Part shown: one piece after another, positions 12,136-25,000 of the stretch
Layout of the letters: the number at the start of each line of letters is the position of its first letter
Numbering within the stretch: the first letter of the stretch is position 1
Assembly (NCBI GenBank): GCA_022701365.1
Contig: JAKUHH010000041.1
Coordinates: forward strand, 744,001-808,000
Direction: 5' to 3'
DNA: 64,000 nucleotides
DNA from: Mycocentrospora acerina
Lineage: Eukaryota > Ascomycota > Dothideomycetes > Pleosporales
Program-made: the position numbers and the translations under genes
Notes under the pieces: generated by a model
What the model was told of the DNA's origin: nothing
What the model saw: only the letters and a program-made list of their open reading frames with translations
The model's database searches: none

Positions 12136-14277
12136 TTACGCCTTGTAGCCCTTTCCACGCCCAAGACCAAAGCACTCTGCCATGCCAAAGAAGATGTCAA
12201 TACTGTTGTACACACCACCAAACAGCTCCTGGCATGGCCCCATGGCGAACACGGGAACATCAGTGAGCGAGTGCACGCCTTGGTCGTTGTCAACGGGCAG
12301 AGTACCATTGAGCAGGATACCACCAGCGCCGTCTTTGGGGTTAACAGTGTAATCAGCAATGCTGGCGTTGATTGCAATGGCAGGCTTGCGCGGACCATCT
12401 TTGTGAACGGACCAGTTCTCGCGACGGTCCGGGTCGGCCATCAGGCCCTGGAAGAGCGTGTAGCGCGGGTCCCAGTTGGAGGGGAAGTTGCTGTCCGTGT
12501 ATGTCAGGTTGCCCGTGTTGATGTACTGCGACTGGCCAGACTGCTCGTACACGCCAATCGCGTCGCGCTTCTTGCGGTCGACGTTTTGCGCGGCAATGTA
12601 GTGTGTGTCAACGGAGCCCATAACATCGAAGCCGTGCCCGTGGTCGGCGGTGACAAGAATGAGCGTATCCTTGAGCGTGTTGGATTTCTTGAGCTTCTCA
12701 ATCGTCGCCTTGATGGTGTCGTCGAGCTCGAGGAGTTCTCCCAGAGCGCGGTCGTAGTCGAGAACGTGCATCATCTTGTCAATCGAGGCGGCTTCAGACA
12801 TGAGAAAGTATCCCTTCTTGCCGGAGCGAGCTTGGAGAATGTCAATGGCCTTGAGCGTCATCTCCTTGAGACCAGGCTGGTCAAGAGCTGCAGTCTTGTC
12901 GCCAGTAGGGGACAGGGTCTGGTTCAGATTCTGGCGGTACACGTTGCGGTCAAGCCACTTGGCCATGTTGGAAGTGGAGAAGATACCAAGTGCCTTTTCT
13001 GTAGAGTTGGATGCCAAAAGCGAGGTACGGTTCTGGTGAACCTGGTAACCCTTCTTGGCAAACTCTTTGAAGTAGTCCTTGCCCTGGTACGTCTTACCAC
13101 CCAGCGCAGGAGGGTAGAACTGCTCGGCACCACCACCAAACAAGACATCAACACCCGGGATCTGAGTCCATTCGGTGTAGTTGGTGAGTCCATTGAGGTA
13201 CGTGTCAACGATTTGCTCGTATGTGCCACGAAGACGAGTGTGGGACACTAAAGCAGCTGGGGTGGCATCGGCAATGAAGGCGGTAGAGACGATACCAATG
13301 GGCCCACCAACGAGACGGTGGAACATTTCAGCAATAGTCTCAACCTTGGGGTCATCAAAAGGATCCGCGCTCGAGTCGGCGTAAACGTTGAGGCAATTGA
13401 CAGTGCTCTTGTGACCAGTATTCAATGCCGCTGCGGAGTTGGCAGAGTCGGTAATGAAGCTATCAATGGAGTGGGTCATCTGGTGACCGAGAACGGGGAA
13501 CTTGTCCATGGCCATGGTAGACTGGTATCTTCCGTTGATGCTCTTGTGACCAATCAGGCGTGCAGCCGTGATCATGTTGGTCGTCATTCCATCACCAATA
13601 AAGAAGATGATGTTCTTAGCCTTGCGCTCTTCAGCTAGATCGCGAACGAGCCATGTAGCTTTTGTGGTGCTGCCGTTGTTGTAGTGGAGGGTGGCAGTGT
13701 ATTTTCCAGGCTCATAAAGAGCAACACGGCGGTAAGCCTTGGATGAGACATCGACCAAAGTCTTCTTATTTGCGTCGCGGGCGAAAAGGTCTGCGCTTGT
13801 CTGAGCACGGAAGCATTCATTGGAATGGCAGGAATTACATACCCTCGTACCATGTAAAGTTCCACTTCTCCAGCTTTGGCTCAGCAAGCTGAAAGTATTG
13901 CGCTGCTGGCTTTGCCGTCCCATTCCCCTTGGCAATGGTAAAGGTAAAACGTTCATCAAGAGGCAGTCCAATTGCTTCAGAACCGTTCTTTGGTGCGTGC
14001 ACTTCAAGACGAATGTCAAAGTATTGTCCGGCCAGGAAGTCGGCCCTGTAATGGAATTGTCAAATGCAGGCTCCAAAGAAGCCTCTGCGGTATCCGAGAC
14101 TTACTGGTCTGGTGGGAAAACACATCCTGAAGTTCCGTTAGCTCATGGTACCAGAACCCAACGCTGTGAGGTATGCGGTACAAACGTACCAAGTGTCGGG
14201 CAAGCTCCGAGACGACGAAAGGTCTGCGCAGAGACAGTGCTCACAATGAGAGCAGCTGCAATACTGGTCGACTTCAT
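12136..14277 (-). CDS. Alkaline phosphatase, probably secreted
   Basis: Hydrolyses phosphate monoesters. Inferred exons on the minus strand are 14277-14190, 14126-14105, 14045-13843 and 13790-12136, giving 655 residues. The start is chosen because it yields a signal-peptide-like N-terminus (MKSTSIAAALIVSTVSA) and all three introns then splice in phase. Active-site motifs are present: FIGDGMT (metal-binding Asp), DSANSAAA (catalytic Ser region), VTADHGH and GVHSLTDVP (metal-binding His and Asp). The N-terminal ~100 residues form a beta-rich prefix domain seen in secreted fungal forms. The second exon is only 22 nt. A CACGTG palindrome lies about 710 bp upstream. Unlike yeast Pho8 there is no obvious N-terminal membrane anchor, hence the secreted call. 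Confidence 0.92.
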
Positions 14278-15447
14278 GGCGAACGCGATTGAGAGTGACA
14301 AGTTGCGTGAAACTCTCGATAATGCGATAGCGATCTACAGAGCTATGCGTCTCAACTTATAAGCTGGTAGAGCTCCCCGGACCTGCATACAAGCTCCAAA
14401 TCAAATGCACTACCTATCACCGCTTCAAGCTATCAGGGATCCGTAAACAATCTCTAGGATTCTCGTCCATGCAGAACACGGGTTAATTGACTGCCTCGGC
14501 CGCCCGCGTGCTATATCCCTTCATTCTTACTGCTCAAGATCAATACTCGACTATCTTGACCAGTCCCGTTTTCGTTAACCGACTCCGTGCCATCGAGCCA
14601 CTGCCATCATGAAGACCCATAACGAGTTGCCTTATCGGGGATAGAATGCAGATTTTCCCTGTCATTGAAAGGTTCAAAAAGTATTCTCTTGGCGCAACGT
14701 GATGTTTTGGAGGCTTGTGATTTGCCGTTGTGCTTCCAAGGCGGTTCAGCCCCGCAAACGCCTAGCGTTCCCCTCAGCATGGCACCATGGCCTCGCGCAC
14801 TGTACACTGTACACGGATTGGTTACATGTCTCCAAAATACGACTAGTTCTTCGATAGATCGATACCTCAATCGGATTCTGTGCCGGAAAGACTTGGAAAG
14901 ACTTGGAAAGAATTTGGAAGAAGAGCTTGGTCTGTTGTGATCACATATGCGGAAAACTGCAAACGAGATGAACGACTACATGCCCATCACGTGATGGCTA
15001 CAGATTTCACCTGCAACCTTGTGAACGCAATCTCAACTACAGTCTTCAAAGCTGAACTATGCAATTCGCGTCATGTATACAAGGCAGAAACATCTAATAG
15101 GGTCGTTCTACATGTTACCAAAGTGTCTAATCTGATGATCTCGCCACAGTAGACACTTTGGTGTACCATCAACCTGTTGTTGATGCAGCCCTACCGATGT
15201 GAAACGAACCCGCAGGTGCAAAGTATATTATCGTGTATCCGGGAGCTGCTGCAGGTACATATTAATAACTCCACTCAATTATTAATCTTGGTTCCGATTT
15301 GTTGATGATTGTTCCACGCTCAATGACCATCATGGTACGCCCCGGATTGGTTTTAGTCCAGTCGCGTCGACGTCACCACTTTCGAATCTTCTGTTGATTG
15401 ATCCGACTGAAAAAAGAAACACCACCTACCACATCTACTTCCTACAT
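14278..15447. other. Divergent promoter region of alkaline phosphatase and photolyase
   Basis: This 1.17-kb region separates the two divergent start codons. It contains the palindromic CACGTG site listed separately. No supportable gene was seen. Confidence 0.6.
14984..14997. promoter_or_regulatory. 14-bp palindrome with CACGTG core (possible NUC-1/PHO4 site)
   Basis: CCATCACGTGATGG is a perfect palindrome in the divergent promoter. CACGTG is the core bound by Pho4/NUC-1 bHLH factors in phosphate-regulated genes, and the neighbour is an alkaline phosphatase. The functional link is inference; other bHLH or bZIP factors also use this core. Confidence 0.4.
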
Positions 15448-17293
15448 ATGATCCCTGCGAGACGCATTACTTTACTGCCTATTTTTCGTACTGCATTATT
15501 TCGAAAAATCTCAACACGCTCCGCTAACCTTACGCTTGACCAGTCCTCGATATTGAAGCACGCGACACAACAGCGATCCTACGCGATACAAAAGGGTTAT
15601 ACCAAGTCCTTGGAATTTTCTGCGGCAAAACCTATAATGTCCAAAAGGACTGCTTACGACAGGTCTGAGCTCGGGCATACAACCACAAAACGCGCGAAAC
15701 AAGTAGACGAAAACTTACCGTACGATACCCTTCGCGATGCGCTCAGCGCCCAAGACGAAATAGAGGATGTGACCAAAGTCGCTCATTGGTTTCACCCTAA
15801 AGACCTTCGAATCCAAGACAACACTGCGCTCCACCACGCCTCAGAACTTGCACAAAGGGCGAAGAAGCCATTGATATGTATTTACCTCAATTGCGCCGCC
15901 GACGAATCATGGCACGGGACAAGTGCGGCGCGTGTTGACTTCATGTGTGAGGGCCTGAAGATCATGCAGAAAGAACTGAAAGAACTGAACATCCCACTGG
16001 TGTTCTTGGAATGTGAAAGGCGCAGAGATATTGTGTCAACCGTGGTTCAGTGGCTCAAGGCGCAGCAGGTGTCTCATGTTTTTGGAAACTACGAGTACGA
16101 GATTGACGAAATGCGTCGCGACATCAAGCTTGTAAAGCAGGTCGGCAAGGATGTTCAGGTTTCGCTATATCACGACCAAACCGTAGTAGAGCCAGGAACC
16201 ATGCTAACAGGTGGGGGGACACCAATGAAGGTGTTCAATCCCTACCATAAGGCGTGGATAGAAATAATCAAGTCACAACCCGAGCTTCTCGATACTGTCC
16301 CACCGCCTGCCAAAAACAGCGAGGCCACAAAAAAGGATCTGAGAGATCTTTTCAATACCACCCCTCCAAAACCCGCCCAAGACAAGCAATTCTCTAGTGA
16401 CGAAGACCGGAAACGAATCCAAAACCTCTGGCCTCCCGGCCACGCCGCCGCCTCCAAACGTATGGACAACTTTCTCAAGCAGATTGACCAGTACACCGCT
16501 ACTCGATCCAACCCAGCCAAAAATAGCACATCTCGCATGTCAGCCTACTTCTCTGCCGGCATGTTCAGTGTGCGTGAGGCCCTACAGAAAGTCTGCGACT
16601 ACAACCACGGCAGCACCGACTTCACCGAATCCGGGTCACGCTCTGGCGTCTATGGATGGGTGCGCGAGATTGTGTTTCGAGAATTATACCGCCAGACAAC
16701 GCTCATGACACCACATACATCAATGAATCTGCCGCAGAATCTCAAGTTCGATTTTGTGAACTGGGAAGTCGACGAAGAGGGGTGGGAGAAGTGGTATAAG
16801 GGCGAGACAGGAGAGCCGTTCATCGATGCGGGCATGCGACAGCTGAACACTGAAGCGTATATGCATAACAGGCTCAGGATGAATGTGAGCAGTTACTTGT
16901 ATTGTAATCTACTCATCGACTACCGAAGAGGTGAACGGTACTTCGCCGAGACACTGATCGACTGGGATCTTTCAAACAACACACAAGGGTGGGAGCCGAG
17001 CTACACGGTGTTCAATCCCGTGAGTCAGGCGGAGAAGAATGATCCCAGCGGGGATTATATACGGCAGTGTACGTTCTCTTCACCACCTACACGCAAAGAC
17101 TAGACTAACTAGATATGAAGGGGTCCCAGAACTCAAAGATGTAAAAGGAAAAGCGATTTTCAATCCCTATGAGCGACTCTCGAAAGAGGAGTTCGAGAAA
17201 TTGGGATATCCTAAGCCGCATGTAAACTGGAAGAAGACGAAGCAGAGGTGCATAGAAAGATTTAAAAATGATATGCGGGATGTTTCTCCCTAA
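15448..17293 (+). CDS. PHR1: Class I DNA photolyase / cryptochrome (PHR1/CryA type)
   Basis: Light-driven repair of UV-induced pyrimidine dimers using FAD. Exons are 15448-17068 and 17121-17293; the intron joins YIRQ to WVPELKDV in phase. The N-terminal photolyase domain begins VAHWFHPKDLRIQDN. The FAD-binding half shows FSVREAL, GWVREIVFRELYRQ, FIDAGMRQL, MHNRLRMNVSSYL and FNPVSQAEKNDPSGDYIRQ. Two in-frame starts are notable: ATG 15448 gives an Arg-rich, mitochondrial-type leader (MIPARRITLLPIFRTALFRK), and ATG 15637 (MSKRTAYDRSE) skips it. Yeast PHR1 acts in both nucleus and mitochondria. Odd residues include HP after HWF and GETG where GRTG or GKTG is usual. Repair activity versus a regulatory role cannot be decided from sequence. 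Confidence 0.93.
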
Positions 17294-17842
17294 GCTGTAG
17301 GAGCTGGAATGCTTAAGGCTCAGACGTCCGAGGGGCTGGTCTCGTCATTGGCTTTGTCTTATGATGCCATAAATAAAGACAGCATGAGCAACAATAGTTA
17401 GTCATGGTAAATGATAGTGATGTCATAGTATCGGAAATGTACAAGTTTTTCACATTTCCCAAGCATGTCGTTATCGGAAAGTAAGCGTCTTCCAAATCTC
17501 AAGTAGTACGTTATCATGCTTAACAAGAATTGGTTTCGTGTGGTTGTCATTGTTTTAACCTTTATTCATCGCATGGCACTTGACTCATTCATCGTGTGTA
17601 AACACCGTCTGTCCATCATTACACATCTTTGTTACATCAACTCCCTTCTCTCAAACTCGATCTGATACACGCAAGCATTCATGACCAACCCAATAGGTTA
17701 CCTCTCGCCTACGGAGGTTTCCATGGATATTGATATTGTATCTTGGGGCCAAAGAAGACACATGACTCAGAATTCCTCCATCACAGCTTGTTAGCATCTT
17801 CTGGCGGTCATCATAGAGTAAATTGAGTCACAAATTGACTCA
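17294..17842. other. Convergent intergenic region photolyase / EI24-like gene
   Basis: 549 bp of AT-leaning sequence between two convergent stop codons. No gene or conspicuous repeat was seen. Confidence 0.6.
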
Positions 17843-18805
17843 CTACTCAGCCTTCTTGGCCAACTCAGCCTGGTTGCGCAGACTAGGGGCAGTGCTGCTC
17901 TGACCAACCTGCTTCCCCTGCTCCATATCAGCAGCCCATAACGCTGCGCCAACAGTGTTTGTGAAGGAGAAGAAGATGCCAACAATTGGAACAAGCTCCA
18001 GGAGGACAGCGGGAATACCGAAGCTGTTATGTTATTAGTGCTACGTTCTCATAGACATTAGTAGGAAGCAGAGTTTACCTTGCATATGCAGCCTTTCGAT
18101 TCTCAATAAAGTCCTCCTTCTCGCGGGGCTTCATTTGCTTCAGCTGGAAGTAGCGCGCATGTGCGGAAGGCCCAAATTTGCGTCCCTGCAAGATGACGAA
18201 TAGAACAGTGCCGAAGATTGGAATGAAGTTGAGTGGGAGGTACATAAGGTATCTGATAATAGCCTTGGGCGTGAACTTTGCAAATGGTTTGGAAACAAGC
18301 TTGCCTAGTTTTGCAACAGGATCACTGCCAGTCTTGACCTGGCGTTCATTTGAAACCAAGGCAGTCATGTTGCGACAAAGCAGAGTACCGTCAAATGTGT
18401 CGATGAGGGCATCATCGATGAGAAAGTTCTTGCTCAGAATAGAGAAGATAGTGGAAGATTCGCTGAGAACAAGCAGAACAGTTGTAAGTACAGCAAGTGG
18501 ACCATTGAATATAGCAAGAACTGCGGCTTGTGGCACGTAGGTGACAGCAAACATGAAGACTGTGACACCTAGGCCGAGAGAGACGGTTGGCACGAGTTTT
18601 GCAGCGAGGGGGCGCCATAATGCGCGGTGAGAGAAGAAATAAATGACACCCTAGAATAACACGTTAGCTGTACTTTTTTCTTTCAGAGGATGAAGCATCA
18701 TACCTTGAAAGGGTAGAGGTAGGCGCCGGATCGCAAAGCATCTTGAGCCAGTACTTTGGCCTGCTCGAAGTCCTCCTTCGCAACTTCTTTTACCCTGTCT
18801 GACAT
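17843..18805 (-). CDS. EI24/RRT8-like integral membrane protein
   Basis: A membrane protein of 284 residues, resembling the fungal family annotated as EI24-domain or outer-spore-wall RRT8/LDS proteins. Minus-strand exons are 18805-18704, 18650-18079 and 18023-17843. Both introns splice in phase (YPFK / GVIYFFSHRALW; AYA / SFGIPAVLLEL). Hydrophobic spans include SLGLGVTVFMFAVTYVPQAA, LAVLTTVLLVLSES, YLPLNFIPIFGTVLFVILQG and VLLELVPIVGIFFSF. The ends are hydrophilic. In yeast, relatives associate with lipid droplets and spore-wall assembly; the role here is inferred from weak similarity only. Confidence 0.72.
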
Positions 18806-19998
18806 TTTTGCGACGGTTGATTCGGGCCGAGGAAGATGTAATAGGACAAAGGTGCAGAAGGTTTTGATTGTCACAATTGTTGCTCAGCTCCTGGGTTTTT
18901 CTGGGGTTGGTGGGGTGGAGCTATGTCATTTCTACTACGTCATGCATATTAAATGCAGGCACAACAACACGAGCTCGCCACATTACGCAATTCCTGCTTT
19001 GCATCGAGTTCAGTTTATTTCATTAATCAGTTGCTTATTGCGAGGGCATATGTAGATTGTATTGACAACTAGGAGATGAGATTGACACTAGAGAGGGCTT
19101 GTGAGTGCTGGATGAATGCTGATATAATTCTGGAGAAATAGGCAACTTCACAGTACAATACGTCACTCTTCCGTCATATAAAAGGCGTGCTTCTATATTG
19201 GCATTTTCAGGATGCCAATTCTCCACCTATATCGATCGACAGCAACTGACGTGAGTTTCAAACAAGTGTCGCAAGCAATCCAGACCCGCATCTTATTCGT
19301 GCAGCGTCAATGTGCCTGATTTATGCGCCACGATCGCCACAATATGGCTGTGTGCTGCAACGATCTCCAGGCGATCTGATCGCGTCTTGAGCGTCAATGG
19401 CAGGCCCGCAAATTTCGTAACGTAAAACAGGGCCTGAAGTGGTGGCTAAGCTTTCTTGACTCGTCGCTAGCCGAAAAGTGACGCAGCGTTATGCACGTAC
19501 TAACCCCGCTGTGAACCCGTTCGGTACAAGCTCTAGCTTCAGGGATCCTATGGCTATAGCCGTTTACCAATGCTCGGGGACTAGTTCCGAACAACAAGGA
19601 ATACCAGGGCTGAAGGATTGAGGCGTGTACCCGGAGTCCCCGCAAAAAGCTTGTGGGATCCAAGTCTTTCTACCGAAATGACGTTTGCCATCAGGCAAGG
19701 AACATGCTGCAAGTCTGGACTTGGATTGCGGGTCCTTCCTTTGTGGATGGAGAGAAACGAGAAACAGGGATCGAGATATTCTGTCTCCCTTGCTGGGCCT
19801 GCTGATGCCATTCTTTTCTGGAATGACGAAGTGACGTAGCGGTTGCATCTGCCTGATTCACTATATATATGAGGGGTGGTAATGCCCATAATCTTCTTCC
19901 ATCACACATCTCAATACCATAACAACTCAACTCAACAACTATACCACAATAAAACTCCTTCTTCCTTCTTTACATAAGATCATTTACAAATCACAATC
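18806..19998. other. Divergent promoter region EI24-like gene / dehydrin-like gene
   Basis: This 1.19-kb region carries both promoters. Candidate stress-type sites near the dehydrin-like gene are listed separately. A CA-rich, AAC-rich leader precedes the ATG at 19,999. No supportable ORF. Confidence 0.6.
19832..19876 (+). promoter_or_regulatory. Candidate CRE, TATA and STRE-like sites of the dehydrin-like gene
   Basis: TGACGTA (19,832-19,838) matches the core bound by ATF/CREB-type bZIP factors. TATATATAT (19,862-19,870) lies about 137 bp upstream of the start codon and is directly followed by AGGGG (19,872-19,876), the stress response element core. Their order and closeness suit a stress-induced promoter; function is inferred. 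Confidence 0.45.
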
Positions 19999-22024
19999 AT
20001 GTCTGGAATCGTAAACAAGATCAAGAACGTGCTTCACAAGGATGATGACACTACTCACGATAGCACCACAACACATGGCACTCACAACACATCCACAACC
20101 GGCACCGCCGGTACTCATAGCACAACTGGCAGTAAGTTCAAAGTAATGTTGTCCTTAGGCCTAATTCTTACAACAATGTAGGCGGTCTGACTGGCACGAC
20201 TGGCACTCACTCTTCACACACTGCCAACGCTGTAGACCCCCGCATTGATGGGTCTCATAGCACAACAGGCGGCCTCGGACATCAGTCGACGGGAGTAACT
20301 GGTAGCCACACCACAGGCGGTATTGGCAGCCACACCACTCCAGGCCATTCCACCACAGGTACCACCGGTGGTATTGGTAGCCACACCACACCGGGACATT
20401 CCACAACCGGCGGCATCGCAGGAACTGGACTTGGTGACCACTCCACAACTGGCCATTCAACTGGTGGCGTTGCAGGAACTGGACTTGGTGGCCATTCCAC
20501 TGGCCACTCAGTCACAGGTGGAGTTGGCAGCCACAACCAATACAGCGACCCCAACGGCCCTCACGACTCCAAGCTTGCCAACAAGGCTGACCCTCGTAAG
20601 TATTGATAACAAAATGTACTTTGATGCAAGCTAACCTTGGTTTCTTAGGTGTTGACTCAGACCACTCCAGGACAGGCGAACACATCAAGGCCCAAGGTGT
20701 AGGTGCTGGTCCCAGTGTTACTGAGGGTGTGCCACATGCGTTGGTTGAGGACCGTTCCAGCTATGAGACTAGCTATGGTACTCATAAGGGAAACATTAGC
20801 GACCTTGCTCACGGCCAAGGAACTTCTGCTGTTGGCGGCCGAATTGACGACTCACACCCACGCTCAGACCCCAACGGTCCTCACGATTCCAAGCTGGCGA
20901 ACAAGCTTGACCCTCGAGTTGACTCGGACCACTCACGCACTACCGGACACGGTTCAACCGGTCTTGGTAATACTCACAGCTCAAGCGGTTTGACAGGTAG
21001 CCACAACACTCACACTGGCACCGGTCTTACTGGTTCCAACACACACGGAACTGGCCTTACTGGCAGCCATGATGTCCACACTGGAACTCACACTGGAACT
21101 GGTCTTACTGGATCCAACACACACGGAACTGGTTTGACCGGTAATCAGCACGGTACTGGCTTGACTGGTTCTCACACCGGTACTGGCTTGACTGGTTCTC
21201 ACACCGGTACTGGCTTGACTGGTAACCAGCACGGAACCGGCTTGACAGGCTCCCACACTGGTACTGGTATTACTGGTTCCAACACACACGGAACTGGCTT
21301 GACCGGCTCCCACACTGGTACTGGCTTGACTGGTTCTCACACCGGTACTGGCTTGACTGGTAACCAACACGGAACTGGCTTGACCGGCTCCCACACTGGT
21401 ACTGGTATTACTGGTTCCAACACACACGGAACTGGCTTGACCGGTAACCAGCACGGAACCGGCTTGACAGGCTCTCACACTGGTACTGGCTTGACTGGCA
21501 GTCATGGCGCGTCGACCGGCCTTGGGAGCCATAACACTCACGGCTCTCATGATGCTTTCGCTGGACGCGACCTAACTGGTCCCCATGTCACACACACCGC
21601 GAACGCTCTTGACCCCAACGTCAGCAGCGGCCACGGACTCACAGGAAACCAGCACGGTACCGGTCTTACTGGCTCAAGCACTCATGGAAGTGGTCTAGGT
21701 CACAGCCACAACGACCCAACAGGCCCCCATAACTCTCACCTTACAAACAAAGCTGATCCCCGCGTCGACTCTGACCGCATTGGCTCGGCAGGAAACTATG
21801 GAACCACTGGCTCTGGCATCAGTGGAACTCACACTGGCACTGGAATCGGCGGAAACACCCACGAGACTGGCTACGGATCTAACCAGTATGCCACAACTGG
21901 CAGTGGTAGCTCAAACAAGACAGCTGGCCCACACAACAGCGACTTGTTGAACAAGCTTGATCCCCGAGTCGATTCTAACCTCGATGGAAGCAAGACTTAC
22001 GGAGGCAACAAGACTCATCAGTAA
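19999..22024 (+). CDS. Dehydrin-like stress protein with DPR motifs and a GTGLTG repeat array
   Basis: A hydrophilic, low-complexity protein of 640 residues, rich in Gly, Thr, Ser and His. Exons are 19999-20131, 20182-20595 and 20649-22024. It starts MSGIVNKIKNVLHKDD. Four motifs of the form GPHDSKLANKLDPRVDSD occur, two of them in the third quarter of exon 2 to early exon 3 and two near the C-terminus, plus partial ones (NAVDPRIDGS, NALDPNVSSG). Such DPR motifs define the Aspergillus DprA/DprB dehydrin-like proteins, linked to osmotic, oxidative and pH stress tolerance. Between the motifs is a 9-10-residue repeat (GTGLTGSHT, GTGLTGNQH, GTGLTGSNTH). No signal peptide or membrane segment is visible, so it is likely cytosolic. 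Length is likely variable between strains because of the repeat. Confidence 0.85.
20985..21510 (+). repeat. Intragenic tandem repeat coding for GTGLTG units
   Basis: About 17 units of 27-30 bp encode GTGLTG followed by SHT, NQH or SNTH. Some larger blocks are nearly identical (for example around 21,160-21,290 and 21,300-21,430), showing recent duplication of multi-unit blocks. Confidence 0.9.
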
Positions 22025-25000
22025 GTGTCTTGCAGCTGGATCAGAAAAAGAACGGATGGTATGATTACGAATAAGTTTACGAAGATTCCCATGGTTACCA
22101 AGTAATACGCGATAAATAGTTAGCATGATAAGTGTTTCAATTAATTTCGAAAGAGTTTCTGACGATTCTCGCTTTTATTTTCCGCGACTTTGCACATGAA
22201 CTTGAATTTTTCGCTTTACATTCTGACTAGTCATTTTGGAATTATGTCAAGGAAGGAAAGATTATAGTCTTAACATAACTAAACTCAAAGGTGGTTAGAT
22301 TTCTCTCCAAAACTCCGTTAGCCTGAAGGAAACAATTTTTTCGAAATGCGAGTGAAAATGATAGGCTTTTTGGAATGGGGATAAATAAATAAAATATCAA
22401 ATGAAACCTTCACATACGTGTGACTTTTCCCTGGTTGTGTACCGGAGAAGATCACCAAGAAGCTAGGAAAGGGGATTATATATACACAGACAGTAACCGG
22501 TAAATTACTCTGCATTACAGGTGTCAGAGAACAGTAATCATATCCTCAAAAATCATGAATTCGCCATTTTAAAAAAGGTTGACGACCACTTTTTCTTTTA
22601 GTCGTGTTGATCTCTTGTCTCTTGATTTCTTTTCGCCGCAGAGGGTAAAGAAAAAGGGGAATCTAATTAAAATGGAGTTTTCACAAGTTTCCCTGCCCAT
22701 CACACCCGAGCTGGTTTGGACATGTAAATTCGTTTGCAGAGCTAGAACAGGTACAGTATATAATGGTTATAATGTACCTATGTTTTTTTTCGAGACTTTC
22801 CAGTCCACCCAGCCCCCGAGAATCCCTAATTGTATATTCAAGCCCTAAGCTCGTTTCAAATCCCTACCATATTCTGCAATGTCAATATTAGATTTTGAAT
22901 GATTTCATAGCGTGATCTGCTCTACATTAACAAATGAGAAGACGTTTGTTTCTTAGGAACGCTGTTTGAAATGCCGTTTTAAACATGTAATGCTTCTTTT
23001 TGGTTTACCTCTTCTTCATGTGGAAATTAATCTAATTCTATAGGTTGGTTGCACAATCCCTCTGGAACGCAAGAAACGGCTAATTTTTCGTATTCCCTGA
23101 ATTCACACGATGGGTGAGATGGTTGAATAAAGGGACAATTGTTTGTTAAAGTTTTCATGTATGACATAAATTGTCCAATTTTGAACCCTCATGCATAACT
23201 ATTGACCTGTTCTTTGCAAATTTGAAAATTTTCTCATATATGGTTTAGAAGTCGTGTGTATATCCTGATGTCTTTGACGATCCAAACTGAGTAGATGTAC
23301 CGCACTATTGTTCATAAAGCATGCCGCATCTGAGTGAAAGGGTAGGCGATTCCAAGTGTTAGATTTGAACTACCTCTACAACAGGTGTGAATTTTGACTC
23401 GACGTGAAATAAGACTTAGTGATTAGATGCTAATGTCTGGTATTAGAGAAGAGAGCTGCAAAGCTGTCAAAAATGCTGGGTACAACTCAACCTATCATTA
23501 CACAGATGCAGTACGTTGCTATAAACACGCCATGTATTTATTTATTTTGGAAAAAGATGGCTGTTTAGTTTATAGGATTGTACAAGTCTAGCCCTGTCAT
23601 GGACCAAACAACATATTGTGTGCTAGTGTGGTGGTGGGAGACTCTCTAAACGTTCTTCAAGACAATATTTTTCCAAAATCTATGAACTAATGCACAATCA
23701 TCTCATCAAGAATAAAAAGACATTGTTTGAAACACCAGATTTTCATAGAATGGCCCCAGACGAATGCGCTTCTGTATTGATAAGCCACGAGCCAACATAA
23801 TCTGAGAAATCGACTACGTTGTTTGTCACAGCGCTTCTTGGGCCATAGCCAATGCAGACAAGATGTCGAGAGAGAGCTATCAGTGAGGCTCTAACGACAC
23901 ATACCTGCTGCTATTTACTTACCACGATATGCGTCCAATGCGAGCTCTATCAGTTCACGTGTTACGACAACAGTATGTAAGGTGCAATATACGAGTACCA
24001 TGTCTCATAGGCTAGTCACCCAATAGTTGCCAGGTATCCGATATAACCGCAGATATACGAACCACTTACTTAAGCACAAAGGAACCTGTGAGCATGTGAT
24101 GCAAAAACGTGTTGCGAGATCGTATAATCATATCATCATGTGTAGAGTGATGGTGTGGGTCGGTAGCGAATGACCGCCTGATCAAAACCTTGGGACTGAC
24201 CCTTAATCAGTGCTGTGCAAAGCGAACCTTTACAAACAGTCATAAAGGGTGTATATGATTGACGTTTGCTACTGGTAGGTACATTGAAACAGAGATAGTG
24301 CGTACGTGATGATACTGTCGTTGTATTGACGCATACAACAAGTGCGAAACAGGGCTGTCAGGGCAAAGGTGTCATCGTCTGAGAACTTTTTGACAGAGAG
24401 ACAGTCATTGGTCAATCTCCTATGCCATGCAGTTCTCTCCAGTGCATGTGACCATAAACCGTTATGCTAAGATGTCGATGATTAGTGACTAGGTGGAATT
24501 CGCCCGCGATTCGGCGGTTTACATAGACCCAGCTGTCGAGTTAGCCAATGGTTTATTCAATCCCGATCCACGCTTGATTTAACAGCAACCGCCGGATGGA
24601 GCAGTGGAGCAAGAGAAAAGCTTGTGTACTTAAAAGGTCTATGTGTAGGCAGACCAAGTGGATCATTCTGCTGCACAATGATGTCAATCCAGGAAATCAC
24701 AGAACTAATAAAACGCACTACACTAGATGCCAATTATCCAGGCATCCAGGAAGTTGGTAGATTGTTGAAGCAAACTGTGACCCGGGTGAATATTAGGGTC
24801 ACAAAAGTCAGACTGACAGGACCTTCTGTTTGCAGGGCTGTGCATGGAGCAACTAAGGGTTAATCGCTATGATACGTCAGTTATTCGTACTGGAAAGGAT
24901 TGGTTTGTGAGAAATTTGGGTTGTGGCAGGAGACGAAATGCAAAATGAACGACACACTTCGTATTCAAACTGGATCGTACCAACCATTACTGTCACGAGC

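Noticed and set aside
21000..21510. Regular repeats suggesting a CRISPR-like array
   Set aside because: They are in-frame coding repeats of a eukaryotic protein with variable 27-30-bp units, not repeats with unique spacers.
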